Shown here one piece after another: positions 35,769 to 46,553 of a stretch of 64,000 bases of DNA; position 1 is the stretch's first letter, and each line of letters opens with the position of its first letter. The notes below the pieces were generated by a model. It was not told where the DNA came from. It was given only the letters and a program-made list of their open reading frames with translations, and did not search any database. The stretch spans positions 21,378 through 85,377 of the forward strand of contig JAOZHZ010000025.1 in assembly GCA_026014615.1 (NCBI GenBank). The letters run 5' to 3'. Origin of the DNA: Candidatus Bathyarchaeota archaeon. Lineage in GTDB: Archaea > Thermoproteota > Bathyarchaeia > Bathyarchaeales > Bathycorpusculaceae. Made by a program: the position numbers and the translations under genes.

Positions 35769-38700
35769 GTCCGAGGCTGAAATCCATTAAAACAAGGATT
35801 GAAACATAATAAAAGGCTGCAGTTCCTTAGTACCGAACCGCGTCCGAGGCTGAAATCCATTAAAACAAGGATTGAAACACAAATTGTTTTGGCTTTTCAA
35901 AATAGTGCTGGGGAGTCCGAGGCTGAAATCCATTAAAACAAGGATTGAAACTCAACTGTACGCCAACGACCGGTACGACGACATTTTGTCCGAGGCTGAA
36001 ATCCATTAAAACAAGGATTGAAACTCCTGGGGGCAGTCGTGAATGGAGTTTCCTGATTGACTGTCCGAGGCTGAAATCCATTAAAACAAGGATTGAAACC
36101 ACAACGGGAGTAAATAACCTATTTGACCATAACGGTCCGAGGCTGAAATCCATTAAAACAAGGATTGAAACACCATGGATTAGACGTCACTCCCGACCAC
36201 GCGCCACGTCCGAGGCTGAAATCCATTAAAACAAGGATTGAAACCAAGAAGGAGCGGGTTAACCGGGCTTCTGCTGAGGGTCCGAGGCTGAAATCCATTA
36301 AAACAAGGATTGAAACTCCAAAACGTCCTCTACACACCTGTAACCCGCATCCCCCAGGTACACTTGTCCGAGGCTGAAATCCATTAAAACAAGGATTGAA
36401 ACTTCATTTCTACAGGAACAGCCGCCGTGAAACGTGTGTTATGTCCGAGGCTGAAATCCATTAAAACAAGGATTGAAACTCCGAAGAATCCACACTGGGA
36501 ACACTATCAAACGCAGCCACGTCCGAGGCTGAAATCCATTAAAACAAGGATTGAAACATAATTCGGGGGGGGTGACTACCATCAGCGTCCATAAGTCCGA
36601 GGCTGAAATCCATTAAAACAAGGATTGAAACACAAATTGTTTTGGCTTTTCAAAATAGTGCTGGGGAGTCCGAGGCTGAAATCCATTAAAACAAGGATTG
36701 AAACACAAATTGTTTTGGCTTTTCAAAATAGTGCTGGGGAGTCCGAGGCTGAAATCCATTAAAACAAGGATTGAAACTATATAATTTCGTAGATGCCCAC
36801 AGACATAAGACTTAGTCCGAGGCTGAAATCCATTAAAACAAGGATTGAAACACTGTAAAGTTGCCAAAAGAAATTGAGCAGGCACAGTCCGAGGCTGAAA
36901 TCCATTAAAACAAGGATTGAAACTGCATGTATATTCTTTGCCTCTTGTGGCGAAGAGGCGTCCGAGGCTGAAATCCATTAAAACAAGGATTGAAACATTG
37001 AAATGGGGATAACCCGTGAAGGATGTAAACGAGTCCGAGGCTGAAATCCATTAAAACAAGGATTGAAACTTTCACCTCCAAGGGTTTATCAAGATAGTAT
37101 TTTTTCTGTCCGAGGCTGAAATCCATTAAAACAAGGATAGAAACATTTTATGGCTGAAAACATCAAGCGCATAACTGTTTCGTGTCCGAGGCTGAAATCC
37201 ATTAAAACAAGGATTGAAACTTCTTTTTAGATGAAGAAGTGGTTTACGATAGTACAAGTCCGAGGCTGAAATCCATTAAAACAAGGATTGAAACTTCTTT
37301 TTAGATGAAGAAGTGGTTTACGATAGTACAAGTCCGAGGCTGAAATCCATTAAAACAAGGATTGAAACTTGTTGGACCACTGAGCCGTGTTTGGAGAATG
37401 GAAAGGTCCGAGGCTGAAATCCATTAAAACAAGGATTGAAACCTAATTAATTGACTTTCAGAGAGGCTAGTTGCGTTTGTGTCCGAGGCTGAAATCCATT
37501 AAAACAAGGATTGAAACTCACCATACTATACTACTCTACCCTACACATATAAGTCCGAGGCTGAAATCCATTAAAACAAGGATTGAAACTAGTTACAAAC
37601 AACTATATTGCAGGTTTCTTGTATGGTCCGAGGCTGAAATCCATTAAAACAAGGATTGAAACCAGAATGCGAATACTACAGGGAGGCACGTAAGCCATGT
37701 CCGAGGCTGAAATCCATTAAAACAAGGATTGAAACTTTGATTTGAACGAAGAGATAATGAACCGCCTATTTCTGTCCGAGGCTGAAATCCATTAAAACAA
37801 GGATTGAAACATTGAACGTAGAAAAGGGAGGCAGAAAAAAAGTTGAGGGTCCGAGGCTGAAATCCATTAAAACAAGGATTGAAACATTAGTGGTTTAGAT
37901 TGGTCAGCCATTATTTTCCTTCCTGTCCGAGGCTGAAATCCATTAAAACAAGGATTGAAACCTATGCTATTGATACCACAAAGTTCGAGGATAATCATGT
38001 CCGAGGCTGAAATCCATTAAAACAAGGATTGAAACCGGTTGGCATGTGCATTGTGGGGACTGCGGCGAAATAGTCCGAGGCTGAAATCCATTAAAACAAG
38101 GATTGAAACGACAAAACTCACTTTCGTCACATAGATACCTCCAATAGTCCGAGGCTGAAATCCATTAAAACAAGGATTGAAACTGGACGAAGTAGACCGC
38201 ATCGTAGAAAAATTCAGCTTGTCCGAGGCTGAAATCCATTAAAACAAGGATTGAAACATGCTTGAAAACTTGCATCTGCAACATACCTAAAGCTGTCCGA
38301 GGCTGAAATCCATTAAAACAAGGATTGAAACTATGCCTCTGTAAATGCGGCAAACGACTGCAAGAAGAGTCCGAGGCTGAAATCCATTAAAACAAGGATT
38401 GAAACATTCGTTATGATTGGCTGCAACGTGCCACCAAAAAAGAGTCCGAGGCTGAAATCCATTAAAACAAGGATTGAAACTTAAGTTGGATGTGATTGGG
38501 GGGCAGCGGTATTTGAAGTCCGAGGCTGAAATCCATTAAAACAAGGATTGAAACCCCTGTACCGATAATGAAATGTGATCAAGGAAGCCCCGTGTCCGAG
38601 GCTGAAATCCATTAAAACAAGGATTGAAACTGGACGAAGTAGACCGCATCGTAGAAAAATTCAGCTTGTCCGAGGCTGAAATCCATTAAAACAAGGATTG

Positions 38701-39005
38701 AAACATCGGCTGGGCAACCCGTTTGACCCTGACCTGCTGGACACCGTCCGAGGCTGAAATCCATTAAAACAAGGATTGAAACCGGATGAGAATGGCGACG
38801 AGTTTGACCCTGACGCTGTGTCCGAGGCTGAAATCCATTAAAACAAGGATTGAAACTGAGCAGGCTAAACAGCTTTTCGCCAAGCGTTTAGGGGTCCGAG
38901 GCTGAAATCCATTAAAACAAGGATTGAAACCAAAATGACGAAACGCCAAAGCAGCGTAAGTTTCCCAAGTCCGAGGCTGAAATCCATTAAAACAAGGATT
39001 GAAAC
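35769..39005 (+). CRISPR. CRISPR array, 44 repeats of 37 bp, type I-B
   Basis: The repeat begins GTCCGAGGCTGAAATCC and ends AACAAGGATTGAAAC (37 bases). I count 44 repeats with a mean period of ~74 bases; spacers are ~34-41 bases. Repeats are essentially identical, except the one at 37108-37144, which reads GGATAGAAAC (T to A in the handle). The terminal repeat is not degenerate. Three spacer groups are duplicated: 35879-35914 with 36632-36667 and 36705-36740; 37221-37257 with 37295-37331; 38184-38220 with 38631-38667. No open frame inside the array is real. Confidence 0.98.
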
Positions 39006-39039
39006 CTCAACGTATAATGTTCGCTTAATACCAAACTAA

Positions 39040-39279
39040 CTATTCTCGTCTTACTCGTTTTCGCCAACCAAGTTCAGTTGCTTCTTTCTCTGAAATTGGC
39101 TTTATGACGAGTTGTTCTTTAGTCTCGTCGATTTTTACCATACAAGGGGCGCCAATTTTGAATGGGAAAGCGGTGTCTTCGCTGACTTTGGTTGGAATGT
39201 AGACCCAAACTCTTGCGTATTCTTTGCCTTTGCTTGCGGTTTTTCTGCCGATGATTGTTCCTACGCCAGTGCGCGCCAA
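39040..39279 (-). CDS. AbrB/SpoVT-like swapped-hairpin protein
   Basis: 79 residues, TTG start. The pattern GRKTASKGKEYARVWVYIP followed by KIGAPCMVKIDETKEQLVIK resembles archaeal AbrB-type DNA-binding domains used by antitoxins and transition-state regulators, ending in a basic tail. No toxin gene is adjacent. It lies 34 bases from the end of the array, with its stop facing it. Confidence 0.6.
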   Translation of the reverse strand: MARTGVGTIIGRKTASKGKEYARVWVYIPTKVSEDTAFPFKIGAPCMVKIDETKEQLVIKPISEKEATELGWRKRVRRE

Positions 39280-39355
39280 ACTATCACCGGTTGTTAATGA
39301 TATGTATGCGGGTATGTTACTATATTTGATTACTACGTTGATACACTAACCTTTT

Positions 39356-40243
39356 ATGTTTAAACACTGTTACTTAACTAAACGTGTGCAGATGCAGTCG
39401 AAGTTAGTTAGGTTGCTGGGGTCTTCTGGGGCTTTTGGTCATTGTGGGTCAGGTGTTTCTGCAGGTGGGTTAGAGGATGTGGAAGTTTTGGTGGGTTTGG
39501 GTCTTACGGGTAGGCAGGCACGGGTCTATCTTGCATTGCTCAGGACAGGTGTCGCAAAAGCCAAGGCAATTGCTGCTCTTTCGTTGGTGAATCGTCAGGA
39601 GATTTATCGCATAATCGATAGCCTTCAGAAAATTGGTTTGGTGCAGAGAAACGTTACTGCCCCAACAACCTTTACAGCAACGCCCATAGCGGAGGGCACA
39701 AAATTGTTGCTTGCACAAAAAACGAGTGAACTAAGCATTATGTGCCAAAAAGCAACGCAACTAACAAAAAAACTAAGCCAAGCCACCTGCAACCCTTATT
39801 CAGTTGCATCTGACCAAAAGCCTTGTTTGGGCACCGTGTCTGAAGGCGACCGCGGCAAAAAATACCGCCAAGCAATCGAAAACACAAAACACACCCTAGA
39901 AGCAGTCACCAGCTGGAAACGATTCAAACAAACAACCACCCTCTTCGAAACCCAACTGCAAAACGCACTCCAAAACGGCGCAACCATCCACATAGCAACC
40001 CAAAAAACCCCAAACCAGCCCCTCCCAAAATGGATCACCCAAACCCAAAACAAAAAACCAACCCGCCTCCAACTAAAAACCCTCCCCAACCCAGCCACCG
40101 CCGCCATAACCATATTCGACCACACCCACGCAGCCATAACATTCAACCCAGACACACCACTCACCAAAGGACCTGACCTGTGGACCAACAACCCAACCTT
40201 GATTGCCCTAAGCAGAGCCTACTTCACCAACATCTGGACATAA
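39356..40243 (+). CDS. TrmB-family transcriptional regulator
   Basis: 295 residues. The TrmB winged helix is at residues ~40-115: VEVLVGLGLTGRQARVYLAL, then AKAKAIAALSLVNRQEIYRI and DSLQKIGLVQRNVTAPTTFT. The C-terminal ~180 residues form an effector-like domain with a phospholipase-D-like layout. TrmB proteins sense sugars or metabolites and control transport and metabolism genes. The start could be the ATG at 39392. No target is evident; a glucan phosphorylase gene lies 4.5 kb away. Confidence 0.8.
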   Translation: MFKHCYLTKRVQMQSKLVRLLGSSGAFGHCGSGVSAGGLEDVEVLVGLGLTGRQARVYLALLRTGVAKAKAIAALSLVNRQEIYRIIDSLQKIGLVQRNVTAPTTFTATPIAEGTKLLLAQKTSELSIMCQKATQLTKKLSQATCNPYSVASDQKPCLGTVSEGDRGKKYRQAIENTKHTLEAVTSWKRFKQTTTLFETQLQNALQNGATIHIATQKTPNQPLPKWITQTQNKKPTRLQLKTLPNPATAAITIFDHTHAAITFNPDTPLTKGPDLWTNNPTLIALSRAYFTNIWT

Positions 40244-40347
40244 ACAAAACCCAAGAAACCGTAAACTCCCACAGTAGCGTCTTCTCAACTTACTCTGTAG
40301 TTACCGCCAATTCCGTCTGAAACTAATCAAACACAAATCCGGCATTT

Positions 40348-41211
40348 TCAAAAATTTTTGATCTTTCCTTTTGCGATCTGAGCAATCTTATTTGGGTCCA
40401 AGATTCCTTTCTCTGTTATGATTTTGGATATTAAATTTGAAGGGACGCGATCAAAACCTTTCTCTAAGTCACTTTTTTTGCCTAGATACTCCAAAGTGTT
40501 TACCTTGGCAGTTTCGCAGACGGCGTAGAAGGGTATGCCCACTTCGTTTGTCTCTAAAGCAACTTTATGTGATGGTGTTCCGTTTATGATTGAGCCGTCA
40601 GAAAGCAAGCTGTCAGCTCCTACTAAAACATACTTTGCCCTTGGGATGTACCTGCCAATTTCTCCATCGGGGAATACCTCAACAGCAATGTTTAACGATT
40701 TGAGAGCCATCGCCAAAACTTGGCCGTACGCCATGCTATGATCTTCAGTTTCTGACTTTGCAACAAAAACCTTGAAGCACTTTTCCTGTTCTTTCGCCAC
40801 TTTTAACGTCTCATAAACGGTTGAACTGTAACTGCAAGTGACCAGAGGGTCAAAATCAGAAATTATTGTGGCTCCCCACTCAGCAGTTTTCTTAACTGCA
40901 CTCTTGGATTCTTCACACAACTCATCTATCCTTGATACAGCAAACTTCCGAACAGACGACAAGTCCTGATCATCCAAAGCAACGACTTCGTAGACAATCT
41001 GCGCCACCAAATTCTGAATGGACGCCATGTTAAGCTTTACTTCAAAAAGCCTTTCGCCAAGTATCTTAAAATCTTCTTTAAACTCTCTGCTGGTCTTGTT
41101 TTGGCTGTTTTGAGCAAACAATCTGAGGACATTTAAGGCTTTTCGGGCAAGTTGACTGGCCCCGCTTGTTCTGTCAAACTCGACCTCCCTAATTTTGTCA
41201 GAAAACTGCAT
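40348..41211 (-). CDS. eIF2B/ribose-1,5-bisphosphate isomerase-like protein
   Basis: About 287 residues from the ATG at 41211; a GTG at 41226 would add five. Family signatures lie in the C-terminal Rossmann-like half: KYVLVGADSLLSDGSIINGT, SHKVAL and PFYAVCETAKVNTL. The N-terminal ~110 residues are helical. The family includes eIF2B alpha/beta/delta, methylthioribose-1-phosphate isomerase and R15P isomerase of the archaeal AMP pathway. Length and motifs fit the archaeal eIF2B-alpha-like/R15P-isomerase group, but the substrate cannot be decided by eye. Confidence 0.75.
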   Translation of the reverse strand: MQFSDKIREVEFDRTSGASQLARKALNVLRLFAQNSQNKTSREFKEDFKILGERLFEVKLNMASIQNLVAQIVYEVVALDDQDLSSVRKFAVSRIDELCEESKSAVKKTAEWGATIISDFDPLVTCSYSSTVYETLKVAKEQEKCFKVFVAKSETEDHSMAYGQVLAMALKSLNIAVEVFPDGEIGRYIPRAKYVLVGADSLLSDGSIINGTPSHKVALETNEVGIPFYAVCETAKVNTLEYLGKKSDLEKGFDRVPSNLISKIITEKGILDPNKIAQIAKGKIKNF

Positions 41212-41500
41212 ACCTACAAAAAACACATCTTGGCTTAAAAAAATTAAACCTGCCGAGGGCGTCGCCTAAGGAAGAACTGAGATGCAATCTGGATTCGTTC
41301 TATAGACCTTTAACCATAGTGCCAGACATTGCAGAGCAACAGGCATTAAACAACCAGGCTCTCGATAGCAGAGCAAGAACCACAAACTACCTCGCTCTTT
41401 CTGCCCCTGTGTTTTTTGTCGGTCGGCAACCCGAATCGCAACACGATAAGTAGCGTCAACGGCAATACTGATTCCACAAAAATAGGAGAAAAAACAACAA

Positions 41501-44107
41501 ATGTCAATTGACAAAAACCTAAGAACAAAAAGAAACCAAACCGTAACTGTACTCGCTCTGATTCTGATTTTGGCTTTCTCAACTTTCGCGGCTTATAATC
41601 CCTTAGCCATGGCACATGACCCACCATGGGAACTTGATACTTGGACGTACGTTGTTGTTTCACCAGACATAGTTGGAGTTGGTCAAACTACATGGGTGGT
41701 CTTTTGGTTAAACTATGTGCCACCTACAGCAGTAGGCGCATCCGGCGACCGATGGTCCTTCAATGTGGAAGTCACCAAGCCAGACGGAACCACAGAGACA
41801 ATAGGACCAGTTATCTCTGACCCAGTCGGAAACGGATACATCTCATACACACCTGACGCAGTCGGCACGTACCAATTCAAAGCAATCTTCCCAGGCTACA
41901 CAATAACAAATGAAAACCCACATCCATCCGGCACCACTGGCGTAGCATCCATCGGCGACATTTACAAGCCCAGCACAAGCGAAACGGTAGAGCTCAAAGT
42001 TCAGCAAGATCGAGTGGCTGACATAGAAAACACCCCCCTTCCAACAGATTATTGGGAGCGCCCAATAGAAGGACAGAACAGAGACTGGTGGACAATTTCA
42101 GGAAACTGGTACGCACCTAACGGCTACAACCAAAGCCAAGGTTACTATTACAAAGGAGGCGGCTTCAACCCCTACACAACTGGACCCGGCAGTGCACATA
42201 TTGTTTGGAAGCAGCCACTTGAAATGTTCGGAGGCATAATCGGCGGTGACCAATCAATTGACGGAGGAGTCGGCAGCTACTACAACGGAATGTCATACGA
42301 GCAAGCATTTGCACCACCTGTGATAATTCAAGGCAGACTCTATTACACAACGCCACCAAGCGCTAAACCAAACTACGGAACCCACTGCGTTGATATCCGC
42401 ACGGGAGAAGAAATCTGGTACCAGAACATCACCATAAACTACGGTCAGGTTTACAACTACATATCGCCTAACCAATTCGGAGGCATACCGTACCTGTGGT
42501 CAACATCAGGAACCACCTACAGCCTTTACGATGCGTACACGGGCAACTGGATTCTGGACCTAGAAAATGCGACAACACGCGGAACCATTGAATTTGCAGA
42601 AGACGGAAGCATGCTTGCGTACTTCCATAGTAACAGTGGCTGGTTTGCGATGTGGAACTCAAGCTTGGCAATCTGGGCAAACATGCCTAACCTCTGGTCA
42701 GGAAACAACTACTGGCTATGGAGACCACCACAAGGACAAGTGCTTGACTGGACGAAAGGAATACAATGGAACGTAACTGTACCTGAAATGGATGGGCGAC
42801 CGAGCATTTACCGAGTAAATGGAGAAGTAGCTATTCTAAGATCAAAGATATCTGAGAATGGATTGTACATCGCCCAAGACATGGGTATAAGTGCAGATCC
42901 ACCAACTGCAGGCAATGTTCTTTGGGGACCTTTGAACCGAACCGCGCAGCCCAGTCTGCCGTTTTCAACTGCACCAATGGCTGATGGCATATACACCGAC
43001 TTCATAGGCGAAACTATGAGTTGGATCGGCTACTCGATTTATACTGGAGAGAAACTTTGGGGACCAAGCCCCTCGACAACCAACGCTTTTGCAATGTATG
43101 GTGCATTCAGAACATTATTTGCTGCATATGGCAAAATCTATCAAATAGGCATGGACGGCGCTGTACACTGCATCGACCTAACCAACGGAGAAGTACTTTG
43201 GGACTTCAACACTGGAAGCAGCGGAACTGAAACCAACTATGGGCAGTGGCCGCTACTCAGCGCAGGCTTCTTAGGTGGCGCACCTGGAACGGGCGGACTG
43301 AGAATCTACGCGACGGGCGGGCACACTCATCTGCAACCGCTCTTCCGCGGGTCAGAAATGTACGCAATTGACGGAGAGACAGGTAACTTGCTTTGGAGCA
43401 TCTACGGTTGGTGGCAAGCAGGGTCGGCTGTTGGAGCAGACGGATATCTCTTGGCAGTCAATGGCTATGATAACCAGCTTTACTGCTTTGGCAAAGGCAA
43501 GACCGCTGTTACAGTGACAGCCCCGCAGACTTTGGTTCCTAAGGATCAACCGGTTTTAATATCGGGCACCGTGACGGACCTTTCACCCGCGCAGCCTGGC
43601 ACCCACGCTGTGTCTGACGAAAGTATGTCAAGCTGGATGGAATACCTTAACATGCAGAAAACAAAGCCCACTGACGTAACTGGTGTACCCGTGCATTTGA
43701 CGGCTATTGATCCGAACGGTAACTTCCAAGACATCGGCTACACAACAAGCAACGCGTTGGGTAACTATGCGATTGATTGGATTCCGCCAGTGCCCGGACT
43801 ATACACGGTCACAGCCGCCTTCGAAGGCTCTAACTCTTACTTTGGTAGTGAAGCAGGAGCCGCGTTTGTGGTTTCAGAAGCAACTGTAGCTGCGCCAGTT
43901 ATAGTATCAACTCAGCCGCCAACCTCAACAGACTCGACAGACACGCCAGCCGTATCAACACCTTTGCAGCCAGTTTCGCCTTCGCCCAGCGAAGTCCCAC
44001 AGCCACCAACCAGCACAATGCCAACAACCACCTACATAGCCATAGGAACAGCAATCATCATAATCGTTGCAGCCGCCACAGCACTTGCACTAAAACGACG
44101 AAAATAA
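41501..44107 (+). CDS. Membrane-anchored PQQ-like propeller surface protein (paralogue)
   Basis: 868 residues, ATG after AGGAGAAAAAAC. It is paralogous to the protein at 4523: signal peptide ending near PLAMA|HDPPWE, N-terminal Ig-like domain (WLNYVPPTAVGASGDRWSF), propeller repeats (CIDLTNGEVLWDFN, AIDGETGNLLWSIYG), a second Ig-like domain (GVPVHLTAIDPNGNFQDIG), a Pro/Ser/Thr stalk, one membrane helix and KRRK. It is shorter by ~85 residues in the propeller part. Both genes carry a conserved element downstream. Probably an abundant cell-surface protein. Confidence 0.85.
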   Translation: MSIDKNLRTKRNQTVTVLALILILAFSTFAAYNPLAMAHDPPWELDTWTYVVVSPDIVGVGQTTWVVFWLNYVPPTAVGASGDRWSFNVEVTKPDGTTETIGPVISDPVGNGYISYTPDAVGTYQFKAIFPGYTITNENPHPSGTTGVASIGDIYKPSTSETVELKVQQDRVADIENTPLPTDYWERPIEGQNRDWWTISGNWYAPNGYNQSQGYYYKGGGFNPYTTGPGSAHIVWKQPLEMFGGIIGGDQSIDGGVGSYYNGMSYEQAFAPPVIIQGRLYYTTPPSAKPNYGTHCVDIRTGEEIWYQNITINYGQVYNYISPNQFGGIPYLWSTSGTTYSLYDAYTGNWILDLENATTRGTIEFAEDGSMLAYFHSNSGWFAMWNSSLAIWANMPNLWSGNNYWLWRPPQGQVLDWTKGIQWNVTVPEMDGRPSIYRVNGEVAILRSKISENGLYIAQDMGISADPPTAGNVLWGPLNRTAQPSLPFSTAPMADGIYTDFIGETMSWIGYSIYTGEKLWGPSPSTTNAFAMYGAFRTLFAAYGKIYQIGMDGAVHCIDLTNGEVLWDFNTGSSGTETNYGQWPLLSAGFLGGAPGTGGLRIYATGGHTHLQPLFRGSEMYAIDGETGNLLWSIYGWWQAGSAVGADGYLLAVNGYDNQLYCFGKGKTAVTVTAPQTLVPKDQPVLISGTVTDLSPAQPGTHAVSDESMSSWMEYLNMQKTKPTDVTGVPVHLTAIDPNGNFQDIGYTTSNALGNYAIDWIPPVPGLYTVTAAFEGSNSYFGSEAGAAFVVSEATVAAPVIVSTQPPTSTDSTDTPAVSTPLQPVSPSPSEVPQPPTSTMPTTTYIAIGTAIIIIVAAATALALKRRK

Positions 44108-44167
44108 ACAATGCACAAACAAAACCAATCTTTCCCTTTTTTGTTAAAAAAAGGCCTATAGGAAAAT

Positions 44168-44281
44168 GGGGCTGAATGGGCTCAGGAAAATGATACCATC
44201 TTGCTCGTTGGGTTTTCATTTTCTTTCTCTCCTAAGCTTTCTGTTCCCGAGCCCCAGCAAACCCCTTTTCAAAAATCGGCG
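44168..44281. repeat. Conserved element downstream of propeller gene (copy 2)
   Basis: Similar to 7437-7543 over its length, in the same position behind the paralogous gene. TGGGGCT at the left pairs with AGCCCCA at the right. The minus-strand leader CTTAGGAGAGAAAG and ATG are kept; the peptide that follows differs from copy 1. Conservation after gene duplication suggests a function as RNA or UTR. Confidence 0.5.
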
Positions 44282-44379
44282 AAGACGTCCAGTTTTCTTA
44301 GCGGATTACGTTTGGCTTCTTGTTCCTCGTAGTTCTACATTGTTTCTGCCCGCCTGCCAAAAGACAGCACTCAACAACA

Positions 44380-44700
44380 AAAAACCCTTCACTTGCAACG
44401 CGCCAAAACCAAAATCGAAAGCCGACAACTTCGCTCTCAAAAAACCCAATAGTGAAACAAACCAGTATGCAACATACACCCACAACCACAACCCACAAAA
44501 ACCAACATGACGCCATGAACAGAAGTGGAAAACAAACCCACAACCCAACAAGCCCCAAAAAACAACTCAACCCAAAAAAGAAACCGTCAAAACAACCAAA
44601 AACGAAGCGCAGCCCAAAACAACCACAACCACACAAAACAGAAACAACAACAGTTAAACAAAACGTATATCAAAACGTATAAACAACCGCCACCCCCCAC
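44380..44700. other. A/C-rich intergenic stretch
   Basis: The plus strand is almost entirely A and C (runs of CAAAA and CCAC), with no coding signal; open frames here on either strand are low-complexity. It follows the propeller gene and precedes the convergent glucan phosphorylase gene. A similar stretch lies at 62200-62420. Confidence 0.5.
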
Positions 44701-44719
44701 CCAGACCTACACACACGTC

Positions 44720-46390
44720 TTAACCCAAATATGCGGAGGTTATGTATCGGCGCATCATGCGGTCTGTGTTGAAGTAGTAGGCGACTTTGCCGACGCTGTT
44801 TTTCATCATGTTTGCCCATGTGTCGCGTTCGTCGTAGTATTTGGGTGCAATCAGGTACTTGAGTTTGTTAAATAGGTCGTCGAGTTCTTGGTGTCGGCGT
44901 TCATCTTCCGTCACCGCCGCTTCAGGAGATGGACCAATCGCCCAGCCCGTGACGCCTTCGATGCAGCCTTCAATCCACCAGCCATCCAACACGCTAAAGT
45001 TCATGACGCCGTTGTGGGCTGCCTTCATGCCGCTGGTTCCCGAAGCCTCCATAGGCGGCAAAGGCGTATTCAACCACACATCCACACCCGCAGTCAACTT
45101 CGCCGCGATATCCATGTCATAGTTTTCAAGGTAAACCACCTTCAACTCATCCTTAAGCTCCTGCTTATACCAAAAAATCTCCTTAATCAAATTCTTACCA
45201 TTAATGTCCCGAAGATGCGCCTTACCCGCAAAGACAAGCTGAATGGGTCTGCGCTTGTTAACTTCCCTAAGCCGCCGCAAATCCGAGAAAATAAGCTTCG
45301 CCCGCTTATACCCCGTAGCCCGACGCGCAAACCCCAACGTCAACACATCCTCATCCAACTTCTCGCCAGTTCGCTGCTCAATAAACGCCATCAACGCCTT
45401 CTTGTTCTCAGCGTGAGCATCCCAAACCTCACACACAGGCGCCCTCTCAATCCGCACCAGCATCTCAGGATCACTCGCCCAACCCGGCACGTATTTATCA
45501 AACAGCCTATGAAAACTCGGGGAAGTCCAAGTCTGCGAATGGACACCGTTGGTTATAGCGTGTATGGCGTAGTGCGGGAAAATCTTAAGCGAAAGTTTAG
45601 CATGTTCTTTGGTGACGCCGTTTTGGAAGCCACTCAAGTTTAACGCCAACCGCGTCATGTTCAAAAAGTCGTCCCCGCCCAACTCCTTAATTATCGCCAC
45701 AGGAAACTCTTTACCCACAACGTCTTCAACAATGTCGTAGGGGAACTTGTCAAACGCCGCCTCCACAGGCGTATGCGTAGTGAAAATGCAGTGCTCACGG
45801 ACTCGGTCGATGTCCATGTCAAACTTCTGCAGCAACTCCAACGTAAGCAGCGCCGAATGCCCCTCATTCATGTGGTACTTGCTTATGCGGTAACCTAACC
45901 CATCCAGCATTCGGGCGCCGCCGATGCCTAAAACCAATTCCTGCTTTAACCGGTTCTGCTCGTCCCCGCCGTAAAGGCTGTCAGTGATTCTTCGATCTTC
46001 AGGCGCGTTCCCCTCAACGTCAGTGTCAAGGAAGAAAATCGGAACAGTCCCCCCAATAGTGCTCTTATGTTCATAAACCCACGCCTGAATCTTCACTTTT
46101 CTTTTTTCAATGATGACTTCAACGGTTTTAGGCGCCAAATTCATAATGTTTGACGGGTTCCACTCGTCAGGCATCTCCTTTTGCTCCCCGTTGTGGTTCA
46201 GCTTCTGCTTAAGGTACCCCTTACGGCTAACTAACGTCACGGCAATCATAGGCACAGACAGGTCAGCGCTGGAACGTATCGTATCCCCCGCCAAGACACC
46301 TAACCCACCGCTGTAAGTATGAATGTCGTTTCGTACCCCAATTTCCATAGAGAAGTAAGCAATCTTTTTACCATTCAAAGGAATAACCAT
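44720..46390 (-). CDS. Alpha-glucan phosphorylase (GT35)
   Basis: 556 residues, the short archaeal/bacterial form. Motifs: YFSMEIGVRNDIHTYSGGLG at the N-terminus, HMNEGHSALL, GFARRATGYKRAKL, and the pyridoxal-phosphate Lys in EASGTSGMKAAHNGVMNFS. The enzyme releases glucose-1-phosphate from glycogen or maltodextrin in the cytoplasm. No other glycogen gene is adjacent. Convergent with the propeller gene; the A/C-rich stretch lies between. Confidence 0.92.
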   Translation of the reverse strand: MVIPLNGKKIAYFSMEIGVRNDIHTYSGGLGVLAGDTIRSSADLSVPMIAVTLVSRKGYLKQKLNHNGEQKEMPDEWNPSNIMNLAPKTVEVIIEKRKVKIQAWVYEHKSTIGGTVPIFFLDTDVEGNAPEDRRITDSLYGGDEQNRLKQELVLGIGGARMLDGLGYRISKYHMNEGHSALLTLELLQKFDMDIDRVREHCIFTTHTPVEAAFDKFPYDIVEDVVGKEFPVAIIKELGGDDFLNMTRLALNLSGFQNGVTKEHAKLSLKIFPHYAIHAITNGVHSQTWTSPSFHRLFDKYVPGWASDPEMLVRIERAPVCEVWDAHAENKKALMAFIEQRTGEKLDEDVLTLGFARRATGYKRAKLIFSDLRRLREVNKRRPIQLVFAGKAHLRDINGKNLIKEIFWYKQELKDELKVVYLENYDMDIAAKLTAGVDVWLNTPLPPMEASGTSGMKAAHNGVMNFSVLDGWWIEGCIEGVTGWAIGPSPEAAVTEDERRHQELDDLFNKLKYLIAPKYYDERDTWANMMKNSVGKVAYYFNTDRMMRRYITSAYLG

Positions 46391-46553
46391 AAACAGTCAA
46401 CCTAACTCTGGTCCATATTACCTGAGATTCCACCAAAAAGCAACCCGTGAACTTTATTTAAGCCTTGCTAACAGAATCTATATTCGCCGAATGAAGTTTG
46501 ATTCACGCAAACTTTCTTAAGCGCACAGATTAACAGTTAATTAGTGACTGCTT

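Noticed and set aside
35860..38949. Minus- and plus-strand frames across the CRISPR array with recurring peptides
   Set aside because: They are translations of the repeat itself and end or start within spacers; not genes.
44166..44875. Long frames in both directions in the A/C-rich stretch
   Set aside because: Low-complexity composition only; no ribosome-binding site or domain.
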